Positions 19,147-28,896 of a stretch of 64,000 nt of DNA are shown here, piece by piece (the stretch's first letter is position 1; every line of letters starts with the position of its first letter). The DNA is from Petroclostridium sp. X23 (GTDB lineage Bacteria > Bacillota > Clostridia > SK-Y3). The stretch covers positions 4,467,051 to 4,531,050 of the forward strand of contig NZ_CP124862.1 of assembly GCF_030013905.1 (NCBI RefSeq), given 5' to 3'. The notes beneath the pieces are model-generated. The model had not been told where the DNA came from and searched no databases. It saw only the letters and a program-made list of their open reading frames with translations. A program made the translations under genes and the position numbers.

Positions 19147-19926
19147 ATGAAAAGAGCACTAACATGTTTAGTGATTCTAACATTGCTGTGCGCCATATTT
19201 GTAGGCAGTGCATCGCCTACCATAGCAGCAATTGCAAAAACACCATTCAGCAGAACCAATATCCCGGCACAGCTAAAGGTTACCGCAGCCGGGCTGAATG
19301 TGAGATCCGGGCCTGCAACGTATTTTACTAAAGTAGGTGTTGTTTACAAAAATCAAATCGTAGATTGTATAGGCAAGCTTGGAGATTGGTATATTATACA
19401 TCTTAATAATGACGTGGTAGGCGTCGCTTCAGGTAAGTACTTACAACCTTATTATCCTCCGACCAGCCAGCCGGCACCACAACCGACACCACAACCGGCA
19501 CCGGAGACACCCGCTCCCGGTACAGGAGATACTACCGGACAGATAGATCCGGAAGCGCAGAAAATGCTTGAATTGATCAATGCCGAAAGAGCAAAAGTGG
19601 GAGCACAGCCTTTAAAAATGGATATGGAAGTGCTGAAGGTAGCAGAGCTTAAAGCGCAGGATATGGTAAATAAAGGTTATTTCTCGCACCAATCACCTAC
19701 TTACGGATCGCCGTTTGATATGCTGAAACAATTTGGAATCAGTTATAAATCGGCCGGGGAAAACCTTGCAGGAAATAGTACGGTTGAAAAAGCACATACT
19801 GCTTTGATGAATTCTGAAGGACATAGAAAGAACATACTTAATACAAGTTACAATTATATAGGTATTGGTATTGTAGATAGTCCGAAATACGGAAAAATTT
19901 ATGTGCAAATGTTTATAGGAAAATAG
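19147..19926 (+). CDS. Secreted SH3b-CAP (SCP/YkwD) domain protein
   Basis: A 259-residue exported protein: signal peptide (1-28), bacterial SH3 domain (about 38-100, LNVRSGPATYFTKVG), a Pro/Gln/Ala linker (100-128) and a CAP domain (about 135-258) with the family signatures HQSPTYGSPFDML, AGENLA and SEGHRKNILN. SH3b domains usually bind cell-wall peptide, and CAP domains of this type are common in clostridial spores and surfaces; the enzymatic role of bacterial CAP proteins is unsettled. AAGGAGTGA precedes the ATG. It is a single gene with its own terminators. Confidence 0.9.
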   Translation: MKRALTCLVILTLLCAIFVGSASPTIAAIAKTPFSRTNIPAQLKVTAAGLNVRSGPATYFTKVGVVYKNQIVDCIGKLGDWYIIHLNNDVVGVASGKYLQPYYPPTSQPAPQPTPQPAPETPAPGTGDTTGQIDPEAQKMLELINAERAKVGAQPLKMDMEVLKVAELKAQDMVNKGYFSHQSPTYGSPFDMLKQFGISYKSAGENLAGNSTVEKAHTALMNSEGHRKNILNTSYNYIGIGIVDSPKYGKIYVQMFIGK

Positions 19927-19931
19927 TATTT

Positions 19932-20066
19932 AGGAATGACGGAATAATAATACCCGATTTTCAAGCGAGAGATTTTTTGATAAAAATTATTATTTCGTCA
20001 TTCCTTAGTTAGATGGAAGAGATAAAAAGTCGAAGGTATTAGGAGAATGCCTTCGACTTTTTTTAT
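19932..20066 (+). terminator. Two successive hairpins after the CAP gene
   Basis: A long stem is formed by AGGAATGACGGAATAATAAT (19932-19951) and its near complement ending in CGTCATTCCT at 20005. A second hairpin at 20027-20066 (GTCGAAGGTATT / AATGCCTTCGAC, then TTTTTTT) is a strong intrinsic terminator. The stretch from 20067 to the IS at about 20275 is very AT-rich and I see no gene in it. Confidence 0.8.
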
Positions 20067-20274
20067 TTTGTGTCATTATATTTAGTATGTTTAATCAACA
20101 TCCTTCTATAAGTTTAATAGTATATATATTAAGCAGATTATTAATTGTTAACCAAAAATTTCTAATAGATATAAAGACAAAATATTTGAATAGGGATATT
20201 TACATCTTTAGTTCAATATTATGGTAATGAAGCATACCTATTCATAAATTAGATCGGCTTATATGATAAGTAGA

Positions 20275-21892
20275 TGTTCAGTAAATAACAACAAAATGGT
20301 ATAGAATGTTAAAGTTTTAGGTTATAGCAATAAACTATGTTCATGTGTACTTTGAAAATTTAAAGAATGGATGATAGGAATAATTTGGTATCTAAAAATG
20401 GTCGGAGATTCCCTATGCAAGAGAATAGTAAGAATATTTTTCCTGTAGTTTATGCAGCAGTCTTATGGTATTCTTTATTCTCAAGGGTTATGGCTATGGC
20501 TTTTGCATGTTGGAGCATGCAAACTAAGGCAGTTCTCACGAAGAAGTTCTTGGTACCCCTAAATAATGGAGATTTAAGACCGTTGTTGAGTACAATATCT
20601 CCAATAACGGATTCTATACGTGCTCTTCTTGAATAGATGTCTTTCCAGAGTTGTGAGCCTCTGGGAACTTGGGTAAACCAACGAATATCATCTTCAATGT
20701 GAGTATAGACTGTCTTGCCATAGCCAGAATCACAACATGGATGATCACACTTTAGTTTTTCAGCCAATTTTTTAGAAGCTTTTCTTGGACACCGCCATTT
20801 TAGTCGTCTTTTTTTCTTATCAATACCCCAATAGTAAAATGTATGACCAGCAGCACAAACAGGCAAACCAAACTCATTAGTAGGTGTTGGAGTTTGAGAA
20901 TTTCTTGGATTAATTGCAATAATAGGCTTACCGCCTAGTAAACTAATCCACCAGTAAACATAATAAGCGTCGTATCCCGAATCAGCAATGACATAATGAA
21001 AGTCAACTTTCAAGTTGTGATAAAGATGCATTATTAGATGTGGTGTCATTCTAACATCGTGGACATCAGCACCTTCGACGAAGAATGTTAGTGGTAGGCA
21101 TTTAGATGGATTATCTATCATAGGAGTTGTTGCAAAATGCAGACCGTATCCCATTAGATATTCATCAAGATTATGATCATAACCTTTTGTGGCTTCGGAG
21201 TCAGTACACATAGAGCATTTAAAGGGTTTTATATTACTGGCATAGCATCTACAATATTTTTCAGGAACATACTTTTGTTTGCAAAAAGATTTTACCTTGC
21301 AGCCGTCAAAGATTACTTTATCATGGGGATCAATGATTCCTAATTCGATAGATTCTTTGACAAATAACAATTCAAATATTTTACGGATTAGAGAACCTTG
21401 AAGCATGACATCTTCAACGTTTTCATCGCCGAAAAGATTAGAGATAAACCAAGAGAAATAAGCCTTAGAGGGCGTCTTGTCAGGAGAGAAACCTGATAGA
21501 TAAGCATATCTTGGTGTATCCCTAAGTTCTTTGACCCATTTATTAATGGATGTAAAGCCAGCAAGGTACATCACAAGTAAAGACCTTAAAGCATCTTGAG
21601 GGCGATAAAGTGCAATACGTCCTGCAGGATTTTGTGAATAAAAATGTAAACAGAAGTCATAAACACGAGATAGATCAATCTTTGATATTATCTTAGCAAT
21701 GCTGTCAGTCTCACTGACAGATAGAAATAAATTAAGTTTATAAGCCAGGTGACTCTGGTTTGGTGGAAGCAATGACATCAGCCCCTTTCTAAAATATTCT
21801 CTATTTTAGCAGGTTTGAGGGCTGTGAGGTGAAGAAAATTGTTTCCAGTTGATAAAATCAAGTTGAATCAAGGGGTTCAGCTTTGCTGAACA
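20275..21892 (-). mobile_element. Insertion sequence carrying the 442-residue transposase
   Basis: The transposase gene is certain; the ends are not. TGTTCAGTAAA at 20275 and the inverted TTTGCTGAACA ending at 21892 are a candidate short inverted repeat, but no target duplication flanks them. The element separates the CAP gene from the surface-protein cluster. Confidence 0.4.
20450..21778 (-). CDS. DDE transposase
   Basis: A 442-residue transposase of a different lineage from the two identical IS copies. Likely catalytic residues are in IFDGCKVKSF, in VIADSGYDAYY and the Glu of RRARIESVIGD. A Cys cluster lies near residue 170 (FCKQKYVPEKYCRCYA, CSMC) and another before the last catalytic residue (CPRKASKK, CDHPCCDSG), as in many IS1182-like proteins. 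AAAGGGG precedes the ATG. The frame is intact. There is no second copy in the window. Confidence 0.8.
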   Translation of the reverse strand: MSLLPPNQSHLAYKLNLFLSVSETDSIAKIISKIDLSRVYDFCLHFYSQNPAGRIALYRPQDALRSLLVMYLAGFTSINKWVKELRDTPRYAYLSGFSPDKTPSKAYFSWFISNLFGDENVEDVMLQGSLIRKIFELLFVKESIELGIIDPHDKVIFDGCKVKSFCKQKYVPEKYCRCYASNIKPFKCSMCTDSEATKGYDHNLDEYLMGYGLHFATTPMIDNPSKCLPLTFFVEGADVHDVRMTPHLIMHLYHNLKVDFHYVIADSGYDAYYVYWWISLLGGKPIIAINPRNSQTPTPTNEFGLPVCAAGHTFYYWGIDKKKRRLKWRCPRKASKKLAEKLKCDHPCCDSGYGKTVYTHIEDDIRWFTQVPRGSQLWKDIYSRRARIESVIGDIVLNNGLKSPLFRGTKNFFVRTALVCMLQHAKAIAITLENKEYHKTAA

Positions 21893-21920
21893 CCAACATG
21901 ATAAAAAAGGGAGGTGATGC

Positions 21921-22787
21921 ATGATGGAGTCGCTCACTATTAAACCTCAACTAGGTCTTGCACAGGTAAACTTAAATAATACGGATAAAAATATCAGTAA
22001 CGTTGCTGCGATGTGCTTAGGAAGATTTGATACAAGCCATATTTATAGAATACTTTTTAAAGTTCCAATAACGACGATTCCGGATGATGTAACAATCGTT
22101 CAGGCCAGTCTTAAAATATATATTGCCGCTAGCGGAATAGGCCAGTCAAATCTAGTAACTCCATACCTATTGTCAAATGATTGGTTGATAGATAGTGTAA
22201 CATGGAATAATCAGCCTGCATTTGATGGGTCTGTATCAGGAAGCACTGAAGACATAGGAGCATGTGGTGAGTATACTTTTGATATCACTTCTATTGTCAA
22301 AGCATGGTATGATGAAACGCATGTTAATTATGGACTAATCTTAAAAAATCGCGAAAGTAAAAATGCGACCTATGCGAAGGTGCTAACTGATTTACATAAA
22401 TCATATGCGCCGCTTGTAGAAATAAAATATATATTCAGATGCAAATGTGAATGCAAAGTAATTTCAACACAATTTATTGAAACAGTAGAGGAGATGGATA
22501 CGGATTCTTCTTATAGTTATTCGCTGACTAAAGATACATCAAAAACCAAAATGGTTACTTTTTTTATAAAGAACGAAGGGATGTATACGGTAACTGCTAA
22601 AATCCAAATCAGCCCGGATGGAATTAATTATTCAAATGATTATGGTGGTGTAGCGATCAATATAAAGCCAGGTGAAATGCTGCATGCAATTCCCGCAGTA
22701 TTTTCAAAATATACTCGTTTAGCGGTAAAAAATACTGATAGTAGCCAATTATCAAGAGTAAAGATATGGTATCAGGCACAGCAGTAG
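21921..22787 (+). CDS. DNRLRE domain plus DUF6385-type surface protein
   Basis: A 288-residue protein without a signal peptide. Residues 1-172 match the DNRLRE domain pattern (DTSHIYRILFKV, IVQASLKIYI, DWLIDSVTWNNQP, FDITSIVKAWYD, NYGLILKN). Residues 180-288 resemble the C-terminal DUF6385-type beta domain that also ends the next protein (KMVTFFIKNEGMYTVTAKIQ, ISPDG). In Clostridia such proteins often sit beside glycosyltransferases and may belong to the spore or cell surface; that role is inferred. GGGAGGTGATG precedes two adjacent ATGs (21921, 21924). A terminator follows at 22819. Confidence 0.75.
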   Translation: MMESLTIKPQLGLAQVNLNNTDKNISNVAAMCLGRFDTSHIYRILFKVPITTIPDDVTIVQASLKIYIAASGIGQSNLVTPYLLSNDWLIDSVTWNNQPAFDGSVSGSTEDIGACGEYTFDITSIVKAWYDETHVNYGLILKNRESKNATYAKVLTDLHKSYAPLVEIKYIFRCKCECKVISTQFIETVEEMDTDSSYSYSLTKDTSKTKMVTFFIKNEGMYTVTAKIQISPDGINYSNDYGGVAINIKPGEMLHAIPAVFSKYTRLAVKNTDSSQLSRVKIWYQAQQ

Positions 22788-22818
22788 CACTATTTCATAT
22801 ATGGAAAGTATGAAAAAC

Positions 22819-22848
22819 GATGTTATAGATTTTATAGCATCTTTTTTT
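22819..22848 (+). terminator. Intrinsic terminator
   Basis: GATGTTATA and TATAGCATC form a stem with a 6-base loop and are followed by TTTTTTT. Confidence 0.8.
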
Positions 22849-22942
22849 GTGAAACGATATAGAAAATCATCACAAATATGACTCGAGTTACATAAAATAT
22901 ATCAGATAATGATTATTGCACCCCGAAAGGAGGTGAATAATA

Positions 22943-23848
22943 ATGCCAAATAATATAGTATTTAATGGAACTGCCGATCAACTTAAGACCCAGATAAGCG
23001 GTGTGGACGGTAATGGTAATACTGTACCTATTCTTACAGATGATAGTGGTAGGTTGGATCTTGGAACGGTTACAATTACTGCTGAGAACTTAGATATCAG
23101 ACCGATCACGGGAACAACAGACAGTATCACCATCTGGAATTCTGTGGTAACAGTAACAGCTGAGGACTTGGATATCAGACCGATCACGGGAACAACAGAC
23201 AGTATTACTCTCTGGAATACCGTGGTAACGGTCACAGCCGAAGACTTGGATATCAGACCGATTACCGGAACAACAGACAGCATCACCATCTGGAACTCTG
23301 TGGTAACAGTAACAGCTGAGGACTTGGATATCAGACCGATCACGGGAACAACAGACAGTATCACCATCTGGAATACGGTGGTAACGGTCACAGCCGAAGA
23401 TTTGGATATCAGACCGATCACGGGAACAACAGACAGTATTACCATCTGGAACACGGTGGTAACAGTAACTGCTGAAGATCTTGATATCAGAGCGTTGTCA
23501 GCAGCGACAGATAGCATAAAGATGGCTTCGCGTCTGTTTACTGAAAGCACTACTACAATAGAGGGAGTTACCGACTCAGCAGGTATATTTGAACAAAATA
23601 CCGGAGAGCAAAGTATGTATTCCTTCTATGTCTATAATACGGGATCGAATACACTAACCGTTCAATTACAAATTAGCCCGACAACCACTGACAGCTATTT
23701 TGCAGATGATCCAAGCGGTACAGTAGCTGTAACATCAGGAAATAAAGCTGCACTTGTAGCACAAAGATTCTTGCAGTATACGCGCTTATTCTATGAAACA
23801 AGTGGTGCAACCTGTACATTCGATGTATACTATAACGCACAGGTCTAG
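22943..23848 (+). CDS. Repeat-containing DUF6385-type surface protein
   Basis: A 301-residue protein without an obvious signal peptide. After a short N-terminus (residues 1-42) come five full and one degenerate copies of a 26-residue unit (VTVTAEDLDIRPITGTTD as its core), then a DUF6385-type C-terminal domain (about 200-301) shared with the preceding protein (VYNTGSNTLTVQLQISP). The repeats would form a Thr-rich fibrous or beta-solenoid-like stalk and are good candidates for O-glycosylation by the enzymes encoded next. GAAAGGAGGTGAATAATA gives a strong start at 22943. It is transcribed alone, with terminators on both sides. Confidence 0.75.
   Translation: MPNNIVFNGTADQLKTQISGVDGNGNTVPILTDDSGRLDLGTVTITAENLDIRPITGTTDSITIWNSVVTVTAEDLDIRPITGTTDSITLWNTVVTVTAEDLDIRPITGTTDSITIWNSVVTVTAEDLDIRPITGTTDSITIWNTVVTVTAEDLDIRPITGTTDSITIWNTVVTVTAEDLDIRALSAATDSIKMASRLFTESTTTIEGVTDSAGIFEQNTGEQSMYSFYVYNTGSNTLTVQLQISPTTTDSYFADDPSGTVAVTSGNKAALVAQRFLQYTRLFYETSGATCTFDVYYNAQV
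23069..23524 (+). repeat. 78-bp in-frame tandem repeat array
   Basis: Units begin at 23069, 23147, 23225, 23303 and 23381, each exactly 78 bp, with a diverged sixth from 23459. Two DNA variants are visible at the unit joint, GTAACAGTAACAGCTGAGGA and GTAACGGTCACAGCCGAAGA, mostly alternating. That suggests that a two-unit block was duplicated. The number of units is likely to vary between strains. Confidence 0.9.
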
Positions 23849-23884
23849 CCAGTCAGCATACTAATTAATCTGTAAATGGGTTAG

Positions 23885-23921
23885 GACATAAGGCTGAGCT
23901 TTTTTAACTTAGTTTTATGTC
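23885..23921 (+). terminator. Hairpin terminator after the repeat protein
   Basis: GACATAA..CTGAG pairs with CTTAG..TTATGTC; the loop contains TTTTTT and a T-rich tail follows. Confidence 0.6.
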
Positions 23922-24016
23922 TTAATTTATTTTCATTGAACGTTATGCTCTCTATATTCATATATTAACATAGAGAAAGGAAAATTCAATCCGGAGGGAT
24001 ATTGAAGGGGAGAATT

Positions 24017-25807
24017 ATGGAAAGAAAAAAGACTGTCAGCTTATGTATGATTGTAAAAAATGAAGAAAGATATTTGGAAAAGTGTCTGAAAAGTGTAAAA
24101 GGACTTGTGGACGAAATGATTATTGTAGATACAGGTTCTACAGACCGAACCGTTGAAATTGCCGGTAAAATGGATGCAATCATAAAGCATTACAAATGGG
24201 ATAATAGTTTTAGCAATGCAAGAAACTTTTCCCTGCAGCATGCCAGCAAAGACTGGATACTATTGATGGATGGTGATGACGAGTTTAATAAAGAACACTA
24301 TGACAAGTTTATCCGGCTTGTTAATACCTCGGTAAAAGATGGGCATTTTTTTAAAACTTTAAGTTTTACAGGAGAAAAGCCCGGAAAGGATATCGTTTCA
24401 AATCTTAATTTGCGGCTGCTGAAAAATAATAAAAAATACCGGTTTGCAGGTGCTATTCACGAACAGTTGACCCGGGTAAATGGAAAATTGGACTATAATG
24501 ATTTTTCCAGTGAAGACATAGAGATTTTTCATTACGGATATCTAAGCAATGTAGCGGTAGAGAAAAACAAGCGGGAAAGGAATATTTCTATTATTGAAGA
24601 AGAACTGAAAAAAGACCCTTATAACCGTTTTCATCTATTTAACCTGGGAAATGAATACTTCGCTTTAGGAGATCAGAGAAAAGCTTTGGAACTATTTGAC
24701 AGAGTGTATGGGAACTTGAATTTTAATGCAGGGTATTCATCCAAGTTAGTGATTAGACGTATCATGTGTTTTGATGAACTGCGGGAGTATAGCAATGCTT
24801 TAAAGGCTATAGAAGAAGGACTAAAGGCGTATCCTCAATTCACAGATCTGGAGTTAATAAGAGGACATATTTATTTTAAAAATAAACAGTATATCTCTGC
24901 TATAGAAAGTTTTAAAAAATGTATAGAACTTGGCCCTACGCCTATACAATTGGAGTTTCTTGATGGGTGTGGGACCTACCGGCCTTATCAGGCATTAGGT
25001 GAAGTATACTTACAAATAGAGGATTACCAAAAAGCTTTTGAATGCTTTGAAAATGTATTAAGGATAAATCCATCCTTACAAAGTTCGGTTTATAGAATTG
25101 GTAAGATACTGAATATATTATATGAAAACAAAAGATATGTATCTTATAGGTTATCTCAATATTTCAATTTGGAATATGTACCTAACCTATTATTAATTGC
25201 GGGTGTATTAATAAGTGAAGGCCTCTATGACATAGCAATGGGATATTTGGAGAAAGCAAGAGACCTGGATAAAAACAATAGTCAAGTAAATTTTTTGCTT
25301 GGTACCAATCTGTTTTATCAAAAAAAGGGTGTAGAAGCGGTTAAAATATTTACTGAATTACCTGAGAAAAGCAGTGAATATCAAGAAAGCCTGAAATATA
25401 TATTTATATCCAGCCTTACCAATGATCTAAATCATATTCAAGCTGTAATTAATCGTATCAAACAAAGCAGTGAAGATTTTTTATATAGAATATACCTTCA
25501 ACTATACAATGTTTTCTTAGGTAAAGAAGAAGTGATTCTGTTAGAAGAAGACGATCATGATAAGATTCTCAAAACAACACTGGAGATAGTAGCTGAACTG
25601 TTAAAAATTCAGGAGTTTGACACATTTGAAAAATTATTGAATGTGCTGAATGTTATAAATTCTAACAAGGTACTTCTGGAACTGGGAAAATTATATTACA
25701 ATTACGGATTTAAGCAAATGGCGGTAAACGAGATTTTAAGATCTATAAAAGAATTGAGTGCAATTGACCCGGCAGGCGTGGAAATATTGTATAAAGAAAT
25801 CCGATAA
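24017..25807 (+). CDS. Family 2 glycosyltransferase with TPR repeats
   Basis: A 596-residue protein. The N-terminal 230 residues are a GT-A family 2 glycosyltransferase (LCMIVKNEERYLEKCLKSV, IIVDTGSTDRT, and the DXD-like LLMDGDDEF). The remainder is helical with tetratricopeptide-like units (FNLGNEYFALGDQRKALELF, ALGEVYLQIEDYQKAFECF). Such GT-TPR fusions are common beside clostridial surface-protein genes and are thought to glycosylate a protein acceptor held by the TPR part. The frame is open to TTG 24002, but AGGGGAG fits ATG 24017. It is first in a run of five or six rightward genes. Confidence 0.85.
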   Translation: MERKKTVSLCMIVKNEERYLEKCLKSVKGLVDEMIIVDTGSTDRTVEIAGKMDAIIKHYKWDNSFSNARNFSLQHASKDWILLMDGDDEFNKEHYDKFIRLVNTSVKDGHFFKTLSFTGEKPGKDIVSNLNLRLLKNNKKYRFAGAIHEQLTRVNGKLDYNDFSSEDIEIFHYGYLSNVAVEKNKRERNISIIEEELKKDPYNRFHLFNLGNEYFALGDQRKALELFDRVYGNLNFNAGYSSKLVIRRIMCFDELREYSNALKAIEEGLKAYPQFTDLELIRGHIYFKNKQYISAIESFKKCIELGPTPIQLEFLDGCGTYRPYQALGEVYLQIEDYQKAFECFENVLRINPSLQSSVYRIGKILNILYENKRYVSYRLSQYFNLEYVPNLLLIAGVLISEGLYDIAMGYLEKARDLDKNNSQVNFLLGTNLFYQKKGVEAVKIFTELPEKSSEYQESLKYIFISSLTNDLNHIQAVINRIKQSSEDFLYRIYLQLYNVFLGKEEVILLEEDDHDKILKTTLEIVAELLKIQEFDTFEKLLNVLNVINSNKVLLELGKLYYNYGFKQMAVNEILRSIKELSAIDPAGVEILYKEIR

Positions 25808-25921
25808 ATTACTAAAATAGTTCGGAATTAAAATTCTAGTTCATATAGGCTAGAAAGATATAAGTTAGGAATTCTCAAATGCAGAACACCTAACAATGAA
25901 CAAAAAATGGGAGTAGTGAAG

Positions 25922-27961
25922 ATGAGGATGAAATATAAAGTATTGATCGGAAGTCCTGTACGGCAAGTACCGGACATTTTAAAGGAATTTCTAAAATCTT
26001 TAGATGAACTGGAAAAAGATAATATTCATGTAGATTATTTTTTTATAGATGATAATGATAACGACTTATCTAAGAAAGTATTAAAAGACTTTTCATCAAC
26101 AACACTTTCTTTAAGAATCCTTTCTTCAAAAGACAAGAGAAAAGTAATCATTGAACAAGGTGATACCTGTAATAAATATATTTGTACCGAAAAAACCCAT
26201 CAATGGAATGAGAATTTAATATGGAAGGTAGCGGTTTATAAGAACAGAATTATTGATTATGGTAAAAAAAAGTTTTACGATTATATATTTTTAGTAGATT
26301 CTGATCTTGTTTTACATCCGAAAACATTGAAAAGCCTGATTTCTGCTAAAAAAGATATTATATCTGAAATCTTTTGGACAAAATGGCAGCCGGATTCAGC
26401 TGAATTACCGCAGGTATGGCTGTACGATCAATATTCATTAATACCGCAAGGCAGAGGAGAGAAATTGACACAGGAAGAAAGCAGTATACGGGTTAATGGA
26501 TTTCTCCAAAAGTTGAAAAAGCCGGGGATATATGAAGTCGGTGGTTTAGGTGCCTGTACTTTGATAAGCAAAAAAGCTATACAAAAGGGGGTGAGTTTTC
26601 AAGAAATACATAATGTATCTTTCTGGGGAGAAGACCGCCATTTTTGCATTAGAGCGGCAGCGCTGGGATTTGAATTATTTGTAGATACCAACTATCCTGC
26701 ATATCATATTTACCGGCTGAGTGACCTTGATGGAATAGAGAGGTACAAAAAAGGACAGCAAGAAGAAAATACGCCGCAAAGCGGCTCACCTTCTGAACCT
26801 GGACAGGTATCAGCCATAAGGGCCGTTAGTCAGACTGATATATCCAATACAATTAAAGATTTTATTCAGAAATATTTTTCATGTGATTGTCGCATTGTAA
26901 CCGGATTTGAAGGTCATAGATTTTTCACGCAAAAATATATTGGAAAATTGATGCAGAAACAGGATGCAGATGTCAGCTGCTTAATTAAGAATAGAATTAG
27001 GTGTGCAGCTTTTCCGTTGAGTATCGATGTCGATGTCGAGAAAGCAGCAGAAGGAACGGTAAAAGCAACAGCGGATTTTAGTATAAAATATATAGAAGAA
27101 CAAGGTGAAAAAGAAAAAAGTTTTTCTTGTGATTTAATTTTAAAGGAATCAAACAGGTCTATATGGCAAATAGATTTTATATCTTTGAAAAATGCTACAG
27201 GGGCTGGATTATTGGGTCTTTCTCTTGCCGACTTGTTGGAAAACCGGGAGCGAACGAATAAAAGTTTGAACAACAAAGTGACACTCGCCATGTTGGTCCG
27301 TAATGAGGCCGGTAAATATCTCCACAAAGTACTATCTCATGCAGTGAAATATGTTGACAATATAGTAATTCTAGATGACGCAAGTGAGGATAATACGGTA
27401 GAAGTGTGCAGACAGATCCTCAAGGACATACCTTCGCATGTTGTTTCAAATAAACGGTCGAATTTCAGCAATGAAATTTCTCTGCGCAAACAGTTGTGGG
27501 ATATGACGGTTAGTACAAATCCTGATTGGATTTTATGTCTGGATGCCGATGAAATTTTTGAAGACAGCATCATTGATTTCATACATCAATTAATTGATCA
27601 GCCTACTTTTGACTATTACTCCTTCCGGCTTTATGATTTCTGGGATGATTTGCACTATAGGGAAGACAGTTACTGGCAAGCGCATAAATACTACAGGACA
27701 TTCTTAGTGAGATACCAGCCCAACTTCAATTATACATGGCACGAAACACCCCAGCACTGCGGCAGGTTTCCCAATAATATCAATATGCTGGAAGGGTGTC
27801 AATGCAATATCAGGCTGAAACATTACGGGTGGGCAACGGAAGCGTTAAGAAGAGAAAAATATAAACGATATATGGAGCTTGATCCTGAAGGAAAGTATGG
27901 AAACATGAACCAATATCGAACGATTTTAGATCCGAATCCAAATCTTATAAAATGGGAGTAA
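25922..27961 (+). CDS. Two-domain glycosyltransferase (GT2 - linker domain - GT2)
   Basis: A 679-residue protein with two glycosyltransferase units. The first (1-270) starts KYKVLIGSPVRQVPDIL and carries YIFLVDSDLVLHP as its DXD motif and FWGEDRHFC. The second (about 445-679) has LAMLVRNEAGKYLHKVLSHA, NIVILDDASEDNT and WILCLDADEIFED. Between them residues 290-430 form an alpha-beta domain I cannot name; it may resemble NTF2-type folds. Two active sites suggest that two sugars are added in sequence. The ATG at 25922 follows GGGAGTAGTGA; an in-frame ATG at 25907 lacks a ribosome site. Confidence 0.8.
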   Translation: MRMKYKVLIGSPVRQVPDILKEFLKSLDELEKDNIHVDYFFIDDNDNDLSKKVLKDFSSTTLSLRILSSKDKRKVIIEQGDTCNKYICTEKTHQWNENLIWKVAVYKNRIIDYGKKKFYDYIFLVDSDLVLHPKTLKSLISAKKDIISEIFWTKWQPDSAELPQVWLYDQYSLIPQGRGEKLTQEESSIRVNGFLQKLKKPGIYEVGGLGACTLISKKAIQKGVSFQEIHNVSFWGEDRHFCIRAAALGFELFVDTNYPAYHIYRLSDLDGIERYKKGQQEENTPQSGSPSEPGQVSAIRAVSQTDISNTIKDFIQKYFSCDCRIVTGFEGHRFFTQKYIGKLMQKQDADVSCLIKNRIRCAAFPLSIDVDVEKAAEGTVKATADFSIKYIEEQGEKEKSFSCDLILKESNRSIWQIDFISLKNATGAGLLGLSLADLLENRERTNKSLNNKVTLAMLVRNEAGKYLHKVLSHAVKYVDNIVILDDASEDNTVEVCRQILKDIPSHVVSNKRSNFSNEISLRKQLWDMTVSTNPDWILCLDADEIFEDSIIDFIHQLIDQPTFDYYSFRLYDFWDDLHYREDSYWQAHKYYRTFLVRYQPNFNYTWHETPQHCGRFPNNINMLEGCQCNIRLKHYGWATEALRREKYKRYMELDPEGKYGNMNQYRTILDPNPNLIKWE

Positions 27962-27986
27962 TACAATAAAGTGAGGGATACTTTTT

Positions 27987-28856
27987 ATGGAAATGATTTA
28001 TACGCTTCCTTTTTTTATACGGGAAGAACCGGAATATTATGATTATGATTTAAAGATGGCAGAAGATTGTTTTACAAGTCTTCAACAGTCGGAAGATACG
28101 GTTATTGTAATGTATAACCAAGGATGTCTAACCAATGAAAATCTTAAGGATTTTTTGTCTGCATACCGCTTCAAATCGGTTATCCTTGGTTCAGGAGAAA
28201 ACATTGGAATAGCACAAGCGAGGCAAATTTGCTTTGAATATATTTGGAATAATTATTGTGACGTGCCTTTTATCGCGGAGATTCATCTTGATATGATTTT
28301 TCCTGTGAATTGGCACCATTCCTTAATCGATTATTTAAAAAGTAATAATGAACCTATGATCTCACCGGGTATTGTAATAGAAGACGGAGGATTATATCCA
28401 ATAGATGGGGATACAAAGAAAGTAGCAGTGCCACAGGAACAAGCAAAGTTGTTTTCTCTATTAAAACAACTGGAGAAAGAAGAGGTTCGGGAAGGATTTG
28501 TCCACCCTGTTATACATAGATCAAATGTATTAAAGGCGGTTGGAGGATACGACTGCCGTTTTTTTAGAGGGAAGCAATGCTTTGAGGATATGAGTTTGAT
28601 TTTGGGTTACATATACTATATGGGATTGCGTGTGAACTGGAAACCAAAAGCGTACTTGAAATCATGGGTATATCATGCGGCAATGGTACAACGCAAAACT
28701 CTTGTTGATCGAGGGCAGGATTTTAATTTGAATTTAAATGGATTGTTTTACCAATATGGTGGATATGGATTTAAACAGCTATCCGAAATTTTCAAGAGTG
28801 ATTCAACGTTTGAGACGTTCTTTCGAGATATTGTGAAAAATTATGAAAAAGTATAG
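27987..28856 (+). CDS. Glycosyltransferase-like protein
   Basis: A 289-residue protein with a GT-A-like fold signature: an N-terminal Rossmann-like half with VILGSGENIGIAQARQICF, the acidic EIHLDMIFPVNWH in the DXD position, and FRGKQCFEDMSLILGYIYYM toward the C-terminus. This resembles family 2 glycosyltransferases in which GenIGiaqArN precedes the donor site. It is 25 bp downstream of the two-domain enzyme and 40 bp upstream of a methyltransferase, so all are probably one operon. Substrates unknown. Confidence 0.7.
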   Translation: MEMIYTLPFFIREEPEYYDYDLKMAEDCFTSLQQSEDTVIVMYNQGCLTNENLKDFLSAYRFKSVILGSGENIGIAQARQICFEYIWNNYCDVPFIAEIHLDMIFPVNWHHSLIDYLKSNNEPMISPGIVIEDGGLYPIDGDTKKVAVPQEQAKLFSLLKQLEKEEVREGFVHPVIHRSNVLKAVGGYDCRFFRGKQCFEDMSLILGYIYYMGLRVNWKPKAYLKSWVYHAAMVQRKTLVDRGQDFNLNLNGLFYQYGGYGFKQLSEIFKSDSTFETFFRDIVKNYEKV

Positions 28857-28896
28857 AAAACTTTAAATGAGGTTTCGTTTAATTGAGGTGGTTGAA

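Noticed and set aside
20367..20636. Rightward 89-residue frame at the end of the second IS
   Set aside because: It runs antisense over the transposase 3' end and has no family or ribosome support.
23069..23524. CRISPR-like reading of the 78-bp repeat
   Set aside because: The repeats are contiguous, in frame and coding, with no unique spacers.
22978..23550. 190-residue repetitive minus-strand frame
   Set aside because: It is the mirror of the 78-bp tandem repeat, which keeps all frames open; the plus frame has the ribosome site and the C-terminal domain.
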